Shown: piece after piece, positions 49,180-57,333 of the stretch
Layout: the number at the start of each line of letters is the position of its first letter
Position numbering within the stretch: position 1 is the stretch's first letter
From: Streptomyces flaveus
Lineage (GTDB): Bacteria; Actinomycetota; Actinomycetes; Streptomycetales; Streptomycetaceae
Length of the DNA: 64,000 bases
Reading direction: 5' to 3'
Assembly (NCBI RefSeq): GCF_014647675.1
Contig: NZ_BMPQ01000004.1
Location: 62,001-126,000 of the forward strand
Notes under the pieces: model-generated
The model's database searches: none
Told to the model about the DNA's origin: nothing
What the model saw: only the letters and a program-made list of their open reading frames with translations
Translations under genes and position numbers: made by a program

Positions 49180-50028
49180 TTGCGTATCGACAAGGGACAG
49201 GTCGCGGTCATCACCGGCGGCGCGAGCGGCATCGGCTACGGCCTCGCCGAGGCGCTCGCGGCCCGTGGGGTCCGGCTGGTCGTCGCGGACATCCGCGAGG
49301 ACGGGCTCGCGGAGGCGCAGGAGTCGCTGCGCGCGGCCGGTGCCGAGGTCACCGCCGCCGCCACCGACGTCAGCGACGCGGCATCGGTCCGCCGCCTCGC
49401 CGACCACGCCGTCGCCGCGTACGGACGGGTGGACCTGGTGTGCAACAACGCCGGGGTCGTGTGCCCGGCCGCGCCGATGTGGGAACAGGACGACCGCACC
49501 TGGGAGCGGATGATCGGCGTCAAGCTGCGCGGCGTCGTCCACGGTGTGCGCGCGTTCGCGCCGCTGCTCATCGCGCAGGGCACCGGGCACTTCCTCAACA
49601 CCGCCTCCGCGGGCGGCCTCGCCCCGCTGCCCGGCCGCACGCCCTACGCCGGCACCATGCACGCGGTCGTCGGACTGACCGAGACCCTCGACGCGGAACT
49701 GAAGCAGGTGTCGCAGGCGCTCGGCGCGACCGTCCTGTGTCCCGGTCTTGTGGACACGCCGCTCGGCGAGAACTCGGCCGCCCTCGGCGCGATCCGGCTC
49801 CCGCCGGGCGCCGACTCGATGCGCAGTGCGGCGGCCGGTCGGGACGGTATCCTCACCCGGCGCGAAGTCGCGGAGGCGGCGCTGGCCGCGGTGGCGGCGG
49901 GCCGGGTGCACACCGCCCCGGGCGCCGGCGTCGCCCGCCGCGCCCGGACCCGCGTCGAGGGCCTGCTGGCCGACATCGCGGCGGGGGAGGGGGCCCCACC
50001 GGGGGTGCACCCGGCGGGATCCGCCTGA
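49180..50028 (+). CDS. Short-chain dehydrogenase/reductase lacking the catalytic lysine
   Basis: 282 residues. Cofactor motif TGGASGIGYGLAEALAARGV, NNAGV and Ser in NTASAGGL are intact. The catalytic motif reads Y156-A-G-T-M160 followed by HAVVGLTE. Close relatives have Lys at 160 (YxxxKHAVVGLTE), so one AAG-to-ATG type change has removed it. The TTG start at 49180 has GGAGGGG at good spacing. Third gene of the ACAD-kinase unit, where an alcohol dehydrogenase for a 4-hydroxyacyl-CoA would be expected. Activity is doubtful as it stands. Confidence 0.85.
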   Translation: MRIDKGQVAVITGGASGIGYGLAEALAARGVRLVVADIREDGLAEAQESLRAAGAEVTAAATDVSDAASVRRLADHAVAAYGRVDLVCNNAGVVCPAAPMWEQDDRTWERMIGVKLRGVVHGVRAFAPLLIAQGTGHFLNTASAGGLAPLPGRTPYAGTMHAVVGLTETLDAELKQVSQALGATVLCPGLVDTPLGENSAALGAIRLPPGADSMRSAAAGRDGILTRREVAEAALAAVAAGRVHTAPGAGVARRARTRVEGLLADIAAGEGAPPGVHPAGSA

Positions 50029-50071
50029 CCCGCGCTCAGGTGGGGCGACGGCCGCCGGGGTGGGCTCGTTG

Positions 50072-50842
50072 CTACTTCGGCGGGAACCTCAACGCGCCGT
50101 CCAACCGGACGACCTCGCCGTTGAGGTAGTCGTTCTCGCACAGGTGCTGCACCAGGGCCGCGAACTCCTCGGGACGCCCCATCCGGCGCGGATGCGGTAC
50201 CTGCGGGCCCCAGTACGCGGAGAGCTGGTCGGCCGCCTTGCCGTAGGCGGGCGTGAGGACCGTGCCGGGGGCGACCGACACCACACGGATGCCGGCCGGC
50301 GCCAGATCGCGCGCCGCGACCAGGGTCATCGCGGCCACCCCGCCCTTCGCCGCGGCGTAGGGGAGCTGCCCGATCTGGCCTTCGTAGGCGGCGATCGACG
50401 ACGTCGTCACCACGACGCCCCGCCCTTCGTCCTCCCCGTACGGCTCGGTGCGGGCCATGGTGGCGGCGGCGAGCCGCATCACATTGAACACGGCGGTCAG
50501 ATAGTGCTCGACCGTCGTCCGGAAGGCGTCCAGCGGCAGCGGCGTGCCGTCCTTGCCGACCAGCCGGCCGCCGCCGGCCGGACCGCCGTGGCAGTCCACG
50601 CAGATCCGGAACACCCCCGCACCTGCCGCCTCGTCGACGGCCGCCCGCACCGACTCCTCGTCGGCCGCGTCGGTACGGACATAGCGCACGCCGTCCAGTT
50701 CGCCCTCGAGGGCCTTGCCCTTGTCGTCGGCCACGTCCGCCACGACGACCCGGGCACCGGCGGCGTGCAGCCGGCGCACCGTCGCCTCGCCGAGGCCGCC
50801 CGTACCGCCGACCACCAGTGCCGAACTTCCCTGTATCAGCAC
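50072..50842 (-). CDS. Short-chain dehydrogenase/reductase (HSD10-like)
   Basis: 256 residues. VVGGTGGLGEATVRRLHAAGA cofactor motif, active-site Ser in TTSSIAAYEG, Y-x3-K in PYAAAKGG, and a C-terminal YLNGEVVRLDGALRF. HSD10-like SDRs oxidise 3-hydroxy-2-methylacyl-CoA or hydroxysteroids. A single-gene unit on the minus strand, divergent from the ligase-thiolase unit and sharing operator copy 11. Confidence 0.92.
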   Translation of the reverse strand: MLIQGSSALVVGGTGGLGEATVRRLHAAGARVVVADVADDKGKALEGELDGVRYVRTDAADEESVRAAVDEAAGAGVFRICVDCHGGPAGGGRLVGKDGTPLPLDAFRTTVEHYLTAVFNVMRLAAATMARTEPYGEDEGRGVVVTTSSIAAYEGQIGQLPYAAAKGGVAAMTLVAARDLAPAGIRVVSVAPGTVLTPAYGKAADQLSAYWGPQVPHPRRMGRPEEFAALVQHLCENDYLNGEVVRLDGALRFPPK

Positions 50843-50880
50843 ACCCTTCCTCCTCCTTGCAAGTCGAGATCTACCTGAGA

Positions 50881-50895
50881 GAGAATCCTGTTCTC
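50881..50895. promoter_or_regulatory. Island operator, copy 11 (GAGAAT-CCT-GTTCTC), abutting an ATG
   Basis: One mismatch from consensus. Its last base is immediately followed by the ATG of the CoA ligase gene at 50896, and it lies 39 bp from the start of the divergent SDR. Confidence 0.75.
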
Positions 50896-52350
50896 ATGAA
50901 TATAGCCGTGATTCTTGAAATGGCGGCCGCTTCTGCGCAGCCTCCGTCCGTCGCGTGCGCGGGCCGCAGGCTCGACGCGGCGGAGCTGCTGCGCCTGTCC
51001 CGGCACGCCGCCGACCGCTTCCGCGACCGCCCCGCGGTCCTGTATACGGGCGCGAACCATCTCGCCTATCCCGTAGCCCTGTTCGGCGCGGCACTGGCCG
51101 GCGTCCCGTTCGTTCCGCTGAACTACCGGCTCAGCGAGGACCAGCTGGCCGCGCTGGCGACCCGCCACCCCGGCGCCGAGGTGCTGCGCCCGGACGAGCT
51201 CGACGCGCTGCTTCAGGCGCCGCCGGGCGACGCACCGGCCCTCACAACGCCGGACAGCCGGGACGCAGTGGCGGTCATCCTCTACACCAGCGGCACCACC
51301 GCCGCCCCGAAGGCCGCGCTGCTGCGCCACCGCCACCTGATGGCGTACGTCCTCGCCACGCAGGAGTTCGGCGCGGCGGATCCTGCCGACGCGGCGCTCG
51401 TCGCGCTCCCGCCGTACCACATCGCGGGGTTGATGAACCTGCTCAGCAATCTCTACTCGGGGCGGCGCGTCGTGTACGAGCCCGCTTTCGACGCCGGCCG
51501 CTGGCTTCGGACCGTACGCCAGGAGCGGATCACCCACGCCATGGTGGTGCCGACGATGCTGGCCCGTATCACCGAAGCGGTCGGCGCGGGCCCGGCCGAT
51601 GCCCCCGCGCTGCGCAGCCTGGCCTACGGCGGCGCCCGCACGCCGCGCCATGTCATCGAGCGGGCCTTGCGCCAGTTCCCCGACACGGGGTTCGCGGGTG
51701 CCTACGGGCTCACCGAGACGTCGTCCTCCATCGCTGTTCTCGGCCCGGACGACCACCGGGAGGCGATGGGCTCGACGAATGACGCCGTGCGGGCCCGCCT
51801 CGGCTCGGTCGGGCAGCCGCTGCCCGGCGTGGAGGTGGAGATCCGTGACGATTCGGGGGCCGCCGTGCCTGCGGGCTCCACCGGACTGGTCTTCGTACGC
51901 GGCGAGCAGATCTCCGGCGAGTACGGCGGAGCCGAGCGCGGGGCGGACGACGGCTGGTTCGCCACCCGGGACCAGGGCCGCATGGACGAGGACGGCTATC
52001 TGTTCATCGAGGGGCGCGCGGACGACACCATCATCCGCGGCGGCGAGAACATCGCTCCTGCCGAGATCGAGGACGTCCTCATGCGCCACCCGGACGTCGA
52101 AGAGGCCGCAGTCGTCGGCGTCCCCGATGCGGAGTGGGGGCAGCGGATCGTCGCCGTCCTGGTCGGCACCGCGGACCCGGACGAGATCCGGGCGTACGCC
52201 AGGGAGCGGCTGCGCTCGTCGAAGACCCCCGACACGGTGGTGCTGCGTGCCGAACTGCCGCGCACCACCACGGGCAAGCTGCTGCGCCGCACCCTCGTCA
52301 CCGAACTCGCCGACCACGCCGCGTCAGAAGGGGATCCGACCCATGCCTGA
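50896..52350 (+). CDS. Acyl-CoA ligase (AMP-binding family)
   Basis: 484 residues. P-loop LYTSGTTAAPKAALLRH, A5 AYGLTETSSSIAVL, ADDTIIRGGENIAPAEIEDVL and the C-terminal Lys in RTTTGKLLRRTL. The ATG at 50896 touches the operator and has no Shine-Dalgarno site, suggesting a leaderless transcript. The next in-frame ATG at 50920 also lacks one. It activates an acid for the thiolase-linked pathway; by position it could be the LvaE-like partner of the kinase-dehydrogenase unit. Overlaps the thiolase gene by 8 bp. Confidence 0.9.
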   Translation: MNIAVILEMAAASAQPPSVACAGRRLDAAELLRLSRHAADRFRDRPAVLYTGANHLAYPVALFGAALAGVPFVPLNYRLSEDQLAALATRHPGAEVLRPDELDALLQAPPGDAPALTTPDSRDAVAVILYTSGTTAAPKAALLRHRHLMAYVLATQEFGAADPADAALVALPPYHIAGLMNLLSNLYSGRRVVYEPAFDAGRWLRTVRQERITHAMVVPTMLARITEAVGAGPADAPALRSLAYGGARTPRHVIERALRQFPDTGFAGAYGLTETSSSIAVLGPDDHREAMGSTNDAVRARLGSVGQPLPGVEVEIRDDSGAAVPAGSTGLVFVRGEQISGEYGGAERGADDGWFATRDQGRMDEDGYLFIEGRADDTIIRGGENIAPAEIEDVLMRHPDVEEAAVVGVPDAEWGQRIVAVLVGTADPDEIRAYARERLRSSKTPDTVVLRAELPRTTTGKLLRRTLVTELADHAASEGDPTHA

Positions 52351-53488
52351 AGCGCCGAAAGCCGTCATCACCGCCGCGCTGCGTACGCCCATCGGCACGT
52401 CGATGAAGGGCACCCTGCGCGACACCACCGCGTACGAACTGGCCGAGCACGTCGTACGCGGCGCCGTCGACGGCCTGGACCCGCAGGACATCGACGACCT
52501 GATCCTCGCCGAGGGCCACTACGGCGGTGGCGTCATTGCCCGGCACACGGCCGTCCGCCTCGGCCTGGCCGAAGTGCCGGGCCTCGCGGTCAACCGGCAC
52601 TGCGCCGCCGGCCTTTCGGCCGTCCAGGCCGCGGCGGCGAGCATCATGGCCGGCATGGAACGGCTGGTGATCGCAGGCGGCGTGCAGTCCTTCTCCACCG
52701 CCCCGAAGAGCGCCTACCGCGTCGACGGCGAGTGGTACGAGCCGTGGACGCCGCCCACGCACCCGGACCGGCCGGACGCGCCGAACCTCGACATGTCGAT
52801 CAGCGTCGGCTGGAACACCGCCGTCAAGGCCGGGCTCAGCCGGGCGGAGCTGGATGCCTGGGCGCTGCGCTCGCACCAGAAGGCGATCCAGGCGCTGGAC
52901 GAGGGCCGGTTCAAGGAAGAGACGGTACCGATCGACACCCCGCACGGGACGTTCGCAGCCGACGAGCATCCGCGCCGCGGCACCAGCCTGGAGAAGCTGG
53001 CAGCGCTGCGGCCGCTGCACCCGGAGATAGAGGGCTTCAGCATCACCGCAGGCAACGCCTCCGGCGTCAACGACGCGGCGGCGACGCTGGTCGTCGCGAG
53101 TGACCGGCTCGGGCTTCCGGCCCTGGCCACGGTGCGCTCCTGGGCGTCGGTCGGCGTGGACCCGGCGCTCATGGGCCTGGCGCCGGTCACCGCCATCCCC
53201 AAGGCGCTGGCGCGGGCCGGGCTTTCGGTGGCGGACGTGGCCCTGTTCGAGATCAACGAGGCGTTCGCGTCCGTACCGCTGGCGGCGATCAAGGAATTGG
53301 GCCTGAACGAGGAGAAGGTGAACGTCAGCGGCAGCGGCTGCTCCCTCGGCCACCCGGTGGCCGCCAGCGGCGCGCGGATGCTGGTGACCTTGGTCCACGA
53401 ACTACGCCGCCGCGGTGGCGGCGTGGGCGTGGCGGCGATGTGCGCCGGCGGCGGGATGGGAGCGGCGACAGTGGTGGAGGTGAACTGA
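52343..53488 (+). CDS. Acetyl-CoA acyltransferase (thiolase II family)
   Basis: 381 residues. All three thiolase signatures are present: nucleophile Cys87 in NRHCAAGLSA, the NEAFASVPLAAIKELG segment and the second Cys in MCAGGGMGAATV, with GHPVAASGARM between them. It removes acetyl-CoA or propionyl-CoA from a 3-ketoacyl-CoA. It is a genuine thiolase, in contrast to the Cys-less thiolase domain at 26162. Last gene of the ligase-thiolase unit. Confidence 0.94.
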   Translation: MPEAPKAVITAALRTPIGTSMKGTLRDTTAYELAEHVVRGAVDGLDPQDIDDLILAEGHYGGGVIARHTAVRLGLAEVPGLAVNRHCAAGLSAVQAAAASIMAGMERLVIAGGVQSFSTAPKSAYRVDGEWYEPWTPPTHPDRPDAPNLDMSISVGWNTAVKAGLSRAELDAWALRSHQKAIQALDEGRFKEETVPIDTPHGTFAADEHPRRGTSLEKLAALRPLHPEIEGFSITAGNASGVNDAAATLVVASDRLGLPALATVRSWASVGVDPALMGLAPVTAIPKALARAGLSVADVALFEINEAFASVPLAAIKELGLNEEKVNVSGSGCSLGHPVAASGARMLVTLVHELRRRGGGVGVAAMCAGGGMGAATVVEVN

Positions 53489-53596
53489 GCCGCCGCCCGG
53501 CTCGTGCCCGGTGCCGCGCGACGTACGGGACGGCGCGAGCGCAGGGCCGCCTTCTCGCGCCGCAGTGATGGGTCGTGCTGTAGGTACGGGGACCAC

Positions 53597-54394
53597 TCAG
53601 TCCCGGAAGCGCAGCAGTGCTTCCTGGGTGAACGCGGCCGCCAGCGCTCCCTGCCGGCTCAGCACGTCGCCCAGACCGTACGCGCGGCCGTGGGCGGCGA
53701 GTGGGCTTCGCTGGCGCAGCAGCAGCCAGTCGTCCGTGCGCAGCGGACGGTGGAACCACACGGTGTGCGAGGTGACCGCGGAGGCGAAGGCGCCCCCCGC
53801 GTCCCGCTGGGACAGGCCGTCCACCGGGCGCAGCGCCGTGCCGATGAGGGTCAGGTCCGTGGCGTACGCGAGAAGCGCCGGCCCCAGCTCCGGTGCGACG
53901 GGCGGGGTGCGCAGCCACAGATCCAGCGTCGGCGGGCCCACGGCGGGCGCGTCGAGGTCGGCGTGCGAACGCGCCTGGAAGGGCAGAAGGTCGAGCGACA
54001 GGGCATGCTCGGGCCCGGGAAGGTCCGGCAGGGGAGCGGCGGTCTGGCGGTCCGGACCGTCCTCCCACGTGTGCATGCTCGCCGTCGCGACCGCCACCGT
54101 GCGGTGCCCTTGCGCCGCCTCCAGGCGGACGGTCGCGAAACTGCGGCCTTGGTGGGGGCAGTCGGTGGTGTACCTGACCGGCTCTTCGCTGCTCCCCTCG
54201 CGTACGAAGACCGTGTGCAGTGACTTGACCGCCTTGCCGGGGGCGGTGAGGCAGGCCGCCTGCACGAACTGCGCCAGTAGCTGCCCGCCGTAGAGCCGGT
54301 GGTACGGAAGCTGCTGCGAGCGTCCCTCGTACGCCTGATCCCCGACGGGCTTGAGGACCAGGCAGTCCAGGAGGTCGGTCCAGCGGTCTGTCAT
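53597..54394 (-). CDS. tesB: Acyl-CoA thioesterase II (TesB family)
   Basis: 265 residues, double hot-dog. HRLYGGQLLAQFVQAACLTAPGKAVKSLHTVFVREG and the C-terminal HTVWFHRPLRTDDWLLLRQRSPLAAHGRAYG are family hallmarks. It hydrolyses acyl-CoA esters, probably to recycle CoA from dead-end intermediates. The ATG at 54394 with GGGAG upstream is preferred to the ATG 15 bp before it. It is the last gene of the minus-strand unit led by the SnoaL-like gene at 56804. Confidence 0.93.
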   Translation of the reverse strand: MTDRWTDLLDCLVLKPVGDQAYEGRSQQLPYHRLYGGQLLAQFVQAACLTAPGKAVKSLHTVFVREGSSEEPVRYTTDCPHQGRSFATVRLEAAQGHRTVAVATASMHTWEDGPDRQTAAPLPDLPGPEHALSLDLLPFQARSHADLDAPAVGPPTLDLWLRTPPVAPELGPALLAYATDLTLIGTALRPVDGLSQRDAGGAFASAVTSHTVWFHRPLRTDDWLLLRQRSPLAAHGRAYGLGDVLSRQGALAAAFTQEALLRFRD

Positions 54395-54431
54395 GTTGTC
54401 GGCTCCCATCGGATGTCCGGCGGGTCGGGGA

Positions 54432-55220
54432 TCACAGGTGGACGAGGCGGGGCGCCGCGCCCCGGGCGGCCAGCACCCGGCCCGCCTCGCGGGTGAGTTC
54501 GCGGGTGCTGCCGAGCAGGCCGTCGAGGACGAGCGTGCGTTTGACGTGCCGGTGCAGCGGATGCTCGGCAGTGAAGCCGAGACCGCCGAGCGCCTGCTGG
54601 CAGTGGCGGGCGGCGGTGAGCGCGGCCCGGCCCGCGGCGGCCTTGGCGAGCAGCGAGCTGAGCTCGCCGTCGGCGTGCACCAGCGTCGCCTCGGCGCCCT
54701 CCAGGGCGACCAGGGTCTCGGCGAGGCGGTGGCGGAGGGCCTGGAAGGAGGCGAGCGGGCGGCCGAACTGATGCCGGTCCAGGACGTGCCGGCGGGCGAG
54801 CGCCAGCATGGCGTGGCCCGTGCCCAGCAGCCACCAGGCCAGCGCCTGTCGGCCGAGCGTCAGCGGGACCGGGGCGCCCTCGGCGACGCTCAGGAGCGGA
54901 AGTCCGGGGTCGACGGCGGTGCCGGTGACGCTCGCCTCGCGGCTCCACTCGACCCACTTTCCGCCGGCATACGGCATGGGGAGCGCGCCGCCGAGCGGGC
55001 GGCCCATCTCGTACAGCAGCACGTCGTTGACCAGCGGCGCGTGCGCGCCCGTCTCGCCGAGCAGGCGGAAGACGGCGCGGATTGCGGCGGACGGCTCCTC
55101 GGCCAGCATGTCGGGCCACCCGAGTTCGGTCAGTGCCGCGTCGAGTCCACCCCCGGAGGGCGTGGCGGTCATCGTCTTGCGCAGGGTCTCCTCGAGCAGT
55201 TCGCGTTCCTCGGCGTCCAC
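54432..55220 (-). CDS. Acyl-CoA dehydrogenase, small subunit of a second two-gene pair
   Basis: 262 residues, short like the subunit at 14621. N-terminal ELLEETLRKTM, a reduced middle, then LDRHQFGRPLASFQALRHRLAETLVALEGAEATLVHAD and HCQQALGGLGFTAEHPLHRHVKRT. GTG at 55220 has AAAGGAG at good spacing and lies 4 bp after the stop of the large subunit. The pair resembles the heterotetrameric acyl-CoA dehydrogenases of steroid side-chain breakdown. It is one of two such pairs in the window. Confidence 0.88.
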   Translation of the reverse strand: MDAEERELLEETLRKTMTATPSGGGLDAALTELGWPDMLAEEPSAAIRAVFRLLGETGAHAPLVNDVLLYEMGRPLGGALPMPYAGGKWVEWSREASVTGTAVDPGLPLLSVAEGAPVPLTLGRQALAWWLLGTGHAMLALARRHVLDRHQFGRPLASFQALRHRLAETLVALEGAEATLVHADGELSSLLAKAAAGRAALTAARHCQQALGGLGFTAEHPLHRHVKRTLVLDGLLGSTRELTREAGRVLAARGAAPRLVHL

Positions 55221-55224
55221 GGCC

Positions 55225-56364
55225 CTACTCCTTTCCCAGCCCGAGCAGGCGCCGCGCGACGATGTTGCGCTGCACCTCGGCCGTGCCGCCGTAGATGGTG
55301 GCGGCCCGCGAGTAGAGATACTCGGTGCGCCAGGCGGAGTCGTGCAGCTCGACGGCGCCCGGCAGCACATCCCGGACGGTGTCGAGAAGTTGCTGCTCCG
55401 CCGTGGCGAGCAGGATCTTGTCCACCGAGGTCTCCGGGCCCAGCCGGGCGCCGTCGGCGAGCCGGTGCTGCGTCGTGAGCGAGCGGCAGCGCACCGTATG
55501 CAACGCGAGATACGCCTCGCCGAGGGCCGCTGCCTCGTCGCCGGGCGCGGCGGCATCGTCGAGCAGCCGGTCCAGGCGGGTGTACAGGTGCGCCACGCGG
55601 TGCCAGAAGCAGGTGGAGCGCTCGTGCGGCAGCAGGTCCATGGCCAGCCGCCAGCCGTCGCCCGGTCGGCCGAGGATCCGGTCGGCCGGAATGCGCACGT
55701 CGTCCAGGAACACCTCGGCGAACTCGTCGACGCCATGCATCGTGCGGAGCGGGCGGACCGTGACCCCAGGGGTGTCCATGTCGAGGAAGAAGGCGCTGAT
55801 CCCGGCATGGCCCGGGTCGGGACCGGTGCGCGCCAGCAGGACACACCGCGCCGCGTACTGCGCCAGGCTCGTCCACACCTTCTGCCCGTTGATCACCCAG
55901 GTGTCGCCGTCGCGCACCGCCCGGGTGGTGAGGGAGGCCAGGTCGCTGCCGGAGCCGGGCTCGGAGAAGCCCTGACACCACTGCTCCTGTCCGCTCAGCA
56001 GCCGCGGGACCATGGCGGTGGCCAGGGCGGGGGGCGCGTACGACAGCAGGGTGGGCACGAGGACCTCGACCATCGAGTACAGGCCGGGCTCGGCCAGTTC
56101 GCGCGCGGCCACCTCCTCGCCGAGCACGGCCCGCAGCGCGCTCGGCCCGCCGCGTCCGCCGACCGCCTCCGGCCAGCCGTAGCGCATCCATCCCGCGTCC
56201 CACAGCTCGCGGCGCACCCGGTCGAGCTGGGCGACCTGCGCGTCGAGCGAGCCGTCGTAGCCCGCGCCGGGGGACAGGTCGTGCTCGTCCAGCCAGGCGC
56301 GCAGCCCGCTGCGGTAGGTGTCGGCTGGGGGTCCGGGGGCCATCCCCCGGGAAAACACAGTCAC
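55225..56364 (-). CDS. Acyl-CoA dehydrogenase, large subunit of the second pair
   Basis: 379 residues. CQGFSEPGSGSDLASLTTRAVRDGDTWVINGQKVWTS is the flavin and substrate loop; the C-terminal signature is RAATIYGGTAEVQRNIVARRLLGLG. As in the other pair, the medium-chain-type Glu position reads GGT. The GTG at 56364 overlaps the upstream SnoaL-like stop (GTGA). A later ATG at 56343 is an alternative start, just after a G/C palindrome. With the small subunit it should oxidise a branched or cyclic acyl-CoA. Confidence 0.9.
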   Translation of the reverse strand: MTVFSRGMAPGPPADTYRSGLRAWLDEHDLSPGAGYDGSLDAQVAQLDRVRRELWDAGWMRYGWPEAVGGRGGPSALRAVLGEEVAARELAEPGLYSMVEVLVPTLLSYAPPALATAMVPRLLSGQEQWCQGFSEPGSGSDLASLTTRAVRDGDTWVINGQKVWTSLAQYAARCVLLARTGPDPGHAGISAFFLDMDTPGVTVRPLRTMHGVDEFAEVFLDDVRIPADRILGRPGDGWRLAMDLLPHERSTCFWHRVAHLYTRLDRLLDDAAAPGDEAAALGEAYLALHTVRCRSLTTQHRLADGARLGPETSVDKILLATAEQQLLDTVRDVLPGAVELHDSAWRTEYLYSRAATIYGGTAEVQRNIVARRLLGLGKE

Positions 56365-56804
56365 GGCCGGGAGCGCTCGAAGGCGTGCGGGATGCCCGAG
56401 TCGTGGGCGCCGCTGCGGCGGATGAAGGTCATGGCGCGGGTGCGCAGCCGCCAGCCGTCGGGGGTGCGCACGTAGGTGTCGTTGTAGTAGCCGATGCGCA
56501 TGGCGTGCGTGGCGTCCTCCACGAAGCACAGTGGCTGGATGCCGGTGGCCGTGCGCCGGTCCTCGGCGAAGTCGACGGCGGGCGTGCCGGTGAGGAAGAG
56601 CCCCTTGGGTGCGGCGGCGATCAGCTCAGGGAAGTCGTCGAGCGGGTAGGTGTCGCCGAAGGCGCTGTAGTTGCCGTCCGGAGTGAAGACGGCGAGCACG
56701 CGGTCGATGTCGCCGCGGGTCATGGCGACGGCATAGCGGGCCAGCAGTTGCTGGATGTCGGCCAGGTCCTCGCAAGCGTGGGGGAGAATTGAATTCTCGC
56801 TCAT
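56361..56804 (-). CDS. SnoaL-like (NTF2-fold) protein
   Basis: 147 residues. DIQQLLARYAVAMTRGDIDRVLAVFTPDGNYSAFGD is the SnoaL_4 N-terminal helix and first strand; HAMRIGYYNDTYVRTPDGWRLRTRAMTFIRR closes the sheet. Ring-hydroxylating-dioxygenase-associated SnoaL proteins act as hydratases or isomerases. A perfect island operator (56784-56798) lies inside codons 3-7 after the ATG at 56804. An in-frame GTG at 56822 is the only earlier start. Neither has a Shine-Dalgarno site, so leaderless initiation is likely. First gene of the unit reaching TesB. Confidence 0.8.
   Translation of the reverse strand: MSENSILPHACEDLADIQQLLARYAVAMTRGDIDRVLAVFTPDGNYSAFGDTYPLDDFPELIAAAPKGLFLTGTPAVDFAEDRRTATGIQPLCFVEDATHAMRIGYYNDTYVRTPDGWRLRTRAMTFIRRSGAHDSGIPHAFERSRP
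56784..56798. promoter_or_regulatory. Island operator, copy 12: perfect GAGAAT-TGA-ATTCTC inside a start region
   Basis: A perfect consensus palindrome that encodes codons 3-7 of the SnoaL-like protein. Repressor bound here would block both initiation and early elongation. Confidence 0.85.
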
Positions 56805-56849
56805 AGCGTATGACGTTTTCACCTCAGTGGGTCGGCGTCAAGGCGGCAG

Positions 56850-57311
56850 TCACCGGCGCAGCTTGGAGAAGTCCCAGCTGGTCACCTTCTCCGGCGTCAG
56901 CCGCAGCCATGCGTGCCGACCGTCGTGCCGGAGGGCGCCCCCCGCGTACTTGTCGGCGAACAGCCGCTCGGGCGTGCGTAGTTCGTCGTTCGGTGCGCCC
57001 CTGCGCGGCGTCTCGCCGACCACCTCGACACGGCCGCGCAGCTCGACCCCGCGGAGCCGGGTGAAATCCAGGCCGCCGTCATCCACGATCGCACTCGCCC
57101 TCGGATCGCGTCCGAGATCGGTCCACCGCTGGCTGTGCAGCAGCGAGTTCAGCCAGATGTGCGTGCCGTCCCAGACGAACCACAGGGCGCTCACATGCGG
57201 CTGCCCACCAGGGCCGATCGTGCCCAGCCGGCAGACCGGCCCCGCCTGGAGGAAGGCGTCGAGTTCGGGCCGCGTCATGGCGATGGCGGCCCCGCGGCGC
57301 TGTGCAGGCAT
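56850..57311 (-). CDS. PPOX-class, probably F420-dependent, flavin-fold protein
   Basis: 153 residues, split-barrel fold of the pyridoxamine-phosphate-oxidase-like group. GPVCRLGTIGPGGQPHVSALWFVWDG, SQRWTDLGRDPRASAIVDDGG and ELRGRVEVVGE are typical of actinobacterial F420-binding (FDOR-B-like) members. It may reduce an enone or quinone-like intermediate. GGGAG precedes the ATG. It is divergent from the ABC importer operon, sharing the operator-promoter at 57334-57362, and is 45 bp from the SnoaL-like gene. Confidence 0.85.
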   Translation of the reverse strand: MPAQRRGAAIAMTRPELDAFLQAGPVCRLGTIGPGGQPHVSALWFVWDGTHIWLNSLLHSQRWTDLGRDPRASAIVDDGGLDFTRLRGVELRGRVEVVGETPRRGAPNDELRTPERLFADKYAGGALRHDGRHAWLRLTPEKVTSWDFSKLRR

Positions 57312-57333
57312 ATGGTCTCCCGTGTTCGGATGG

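Noticed and set aside
10757..53488. Identification of the island as a cholesterol or bile-acid degradation cluster
   Set aside because: Some parts are shared in type (KshB-like reductase, Ltp2/DUF35, paired dehydrogenases, SCP-like thiolase), but ketosteroid dehydrogenase, Hsa ring-cleavage enzymes and Mce importer genes are absent from the window.
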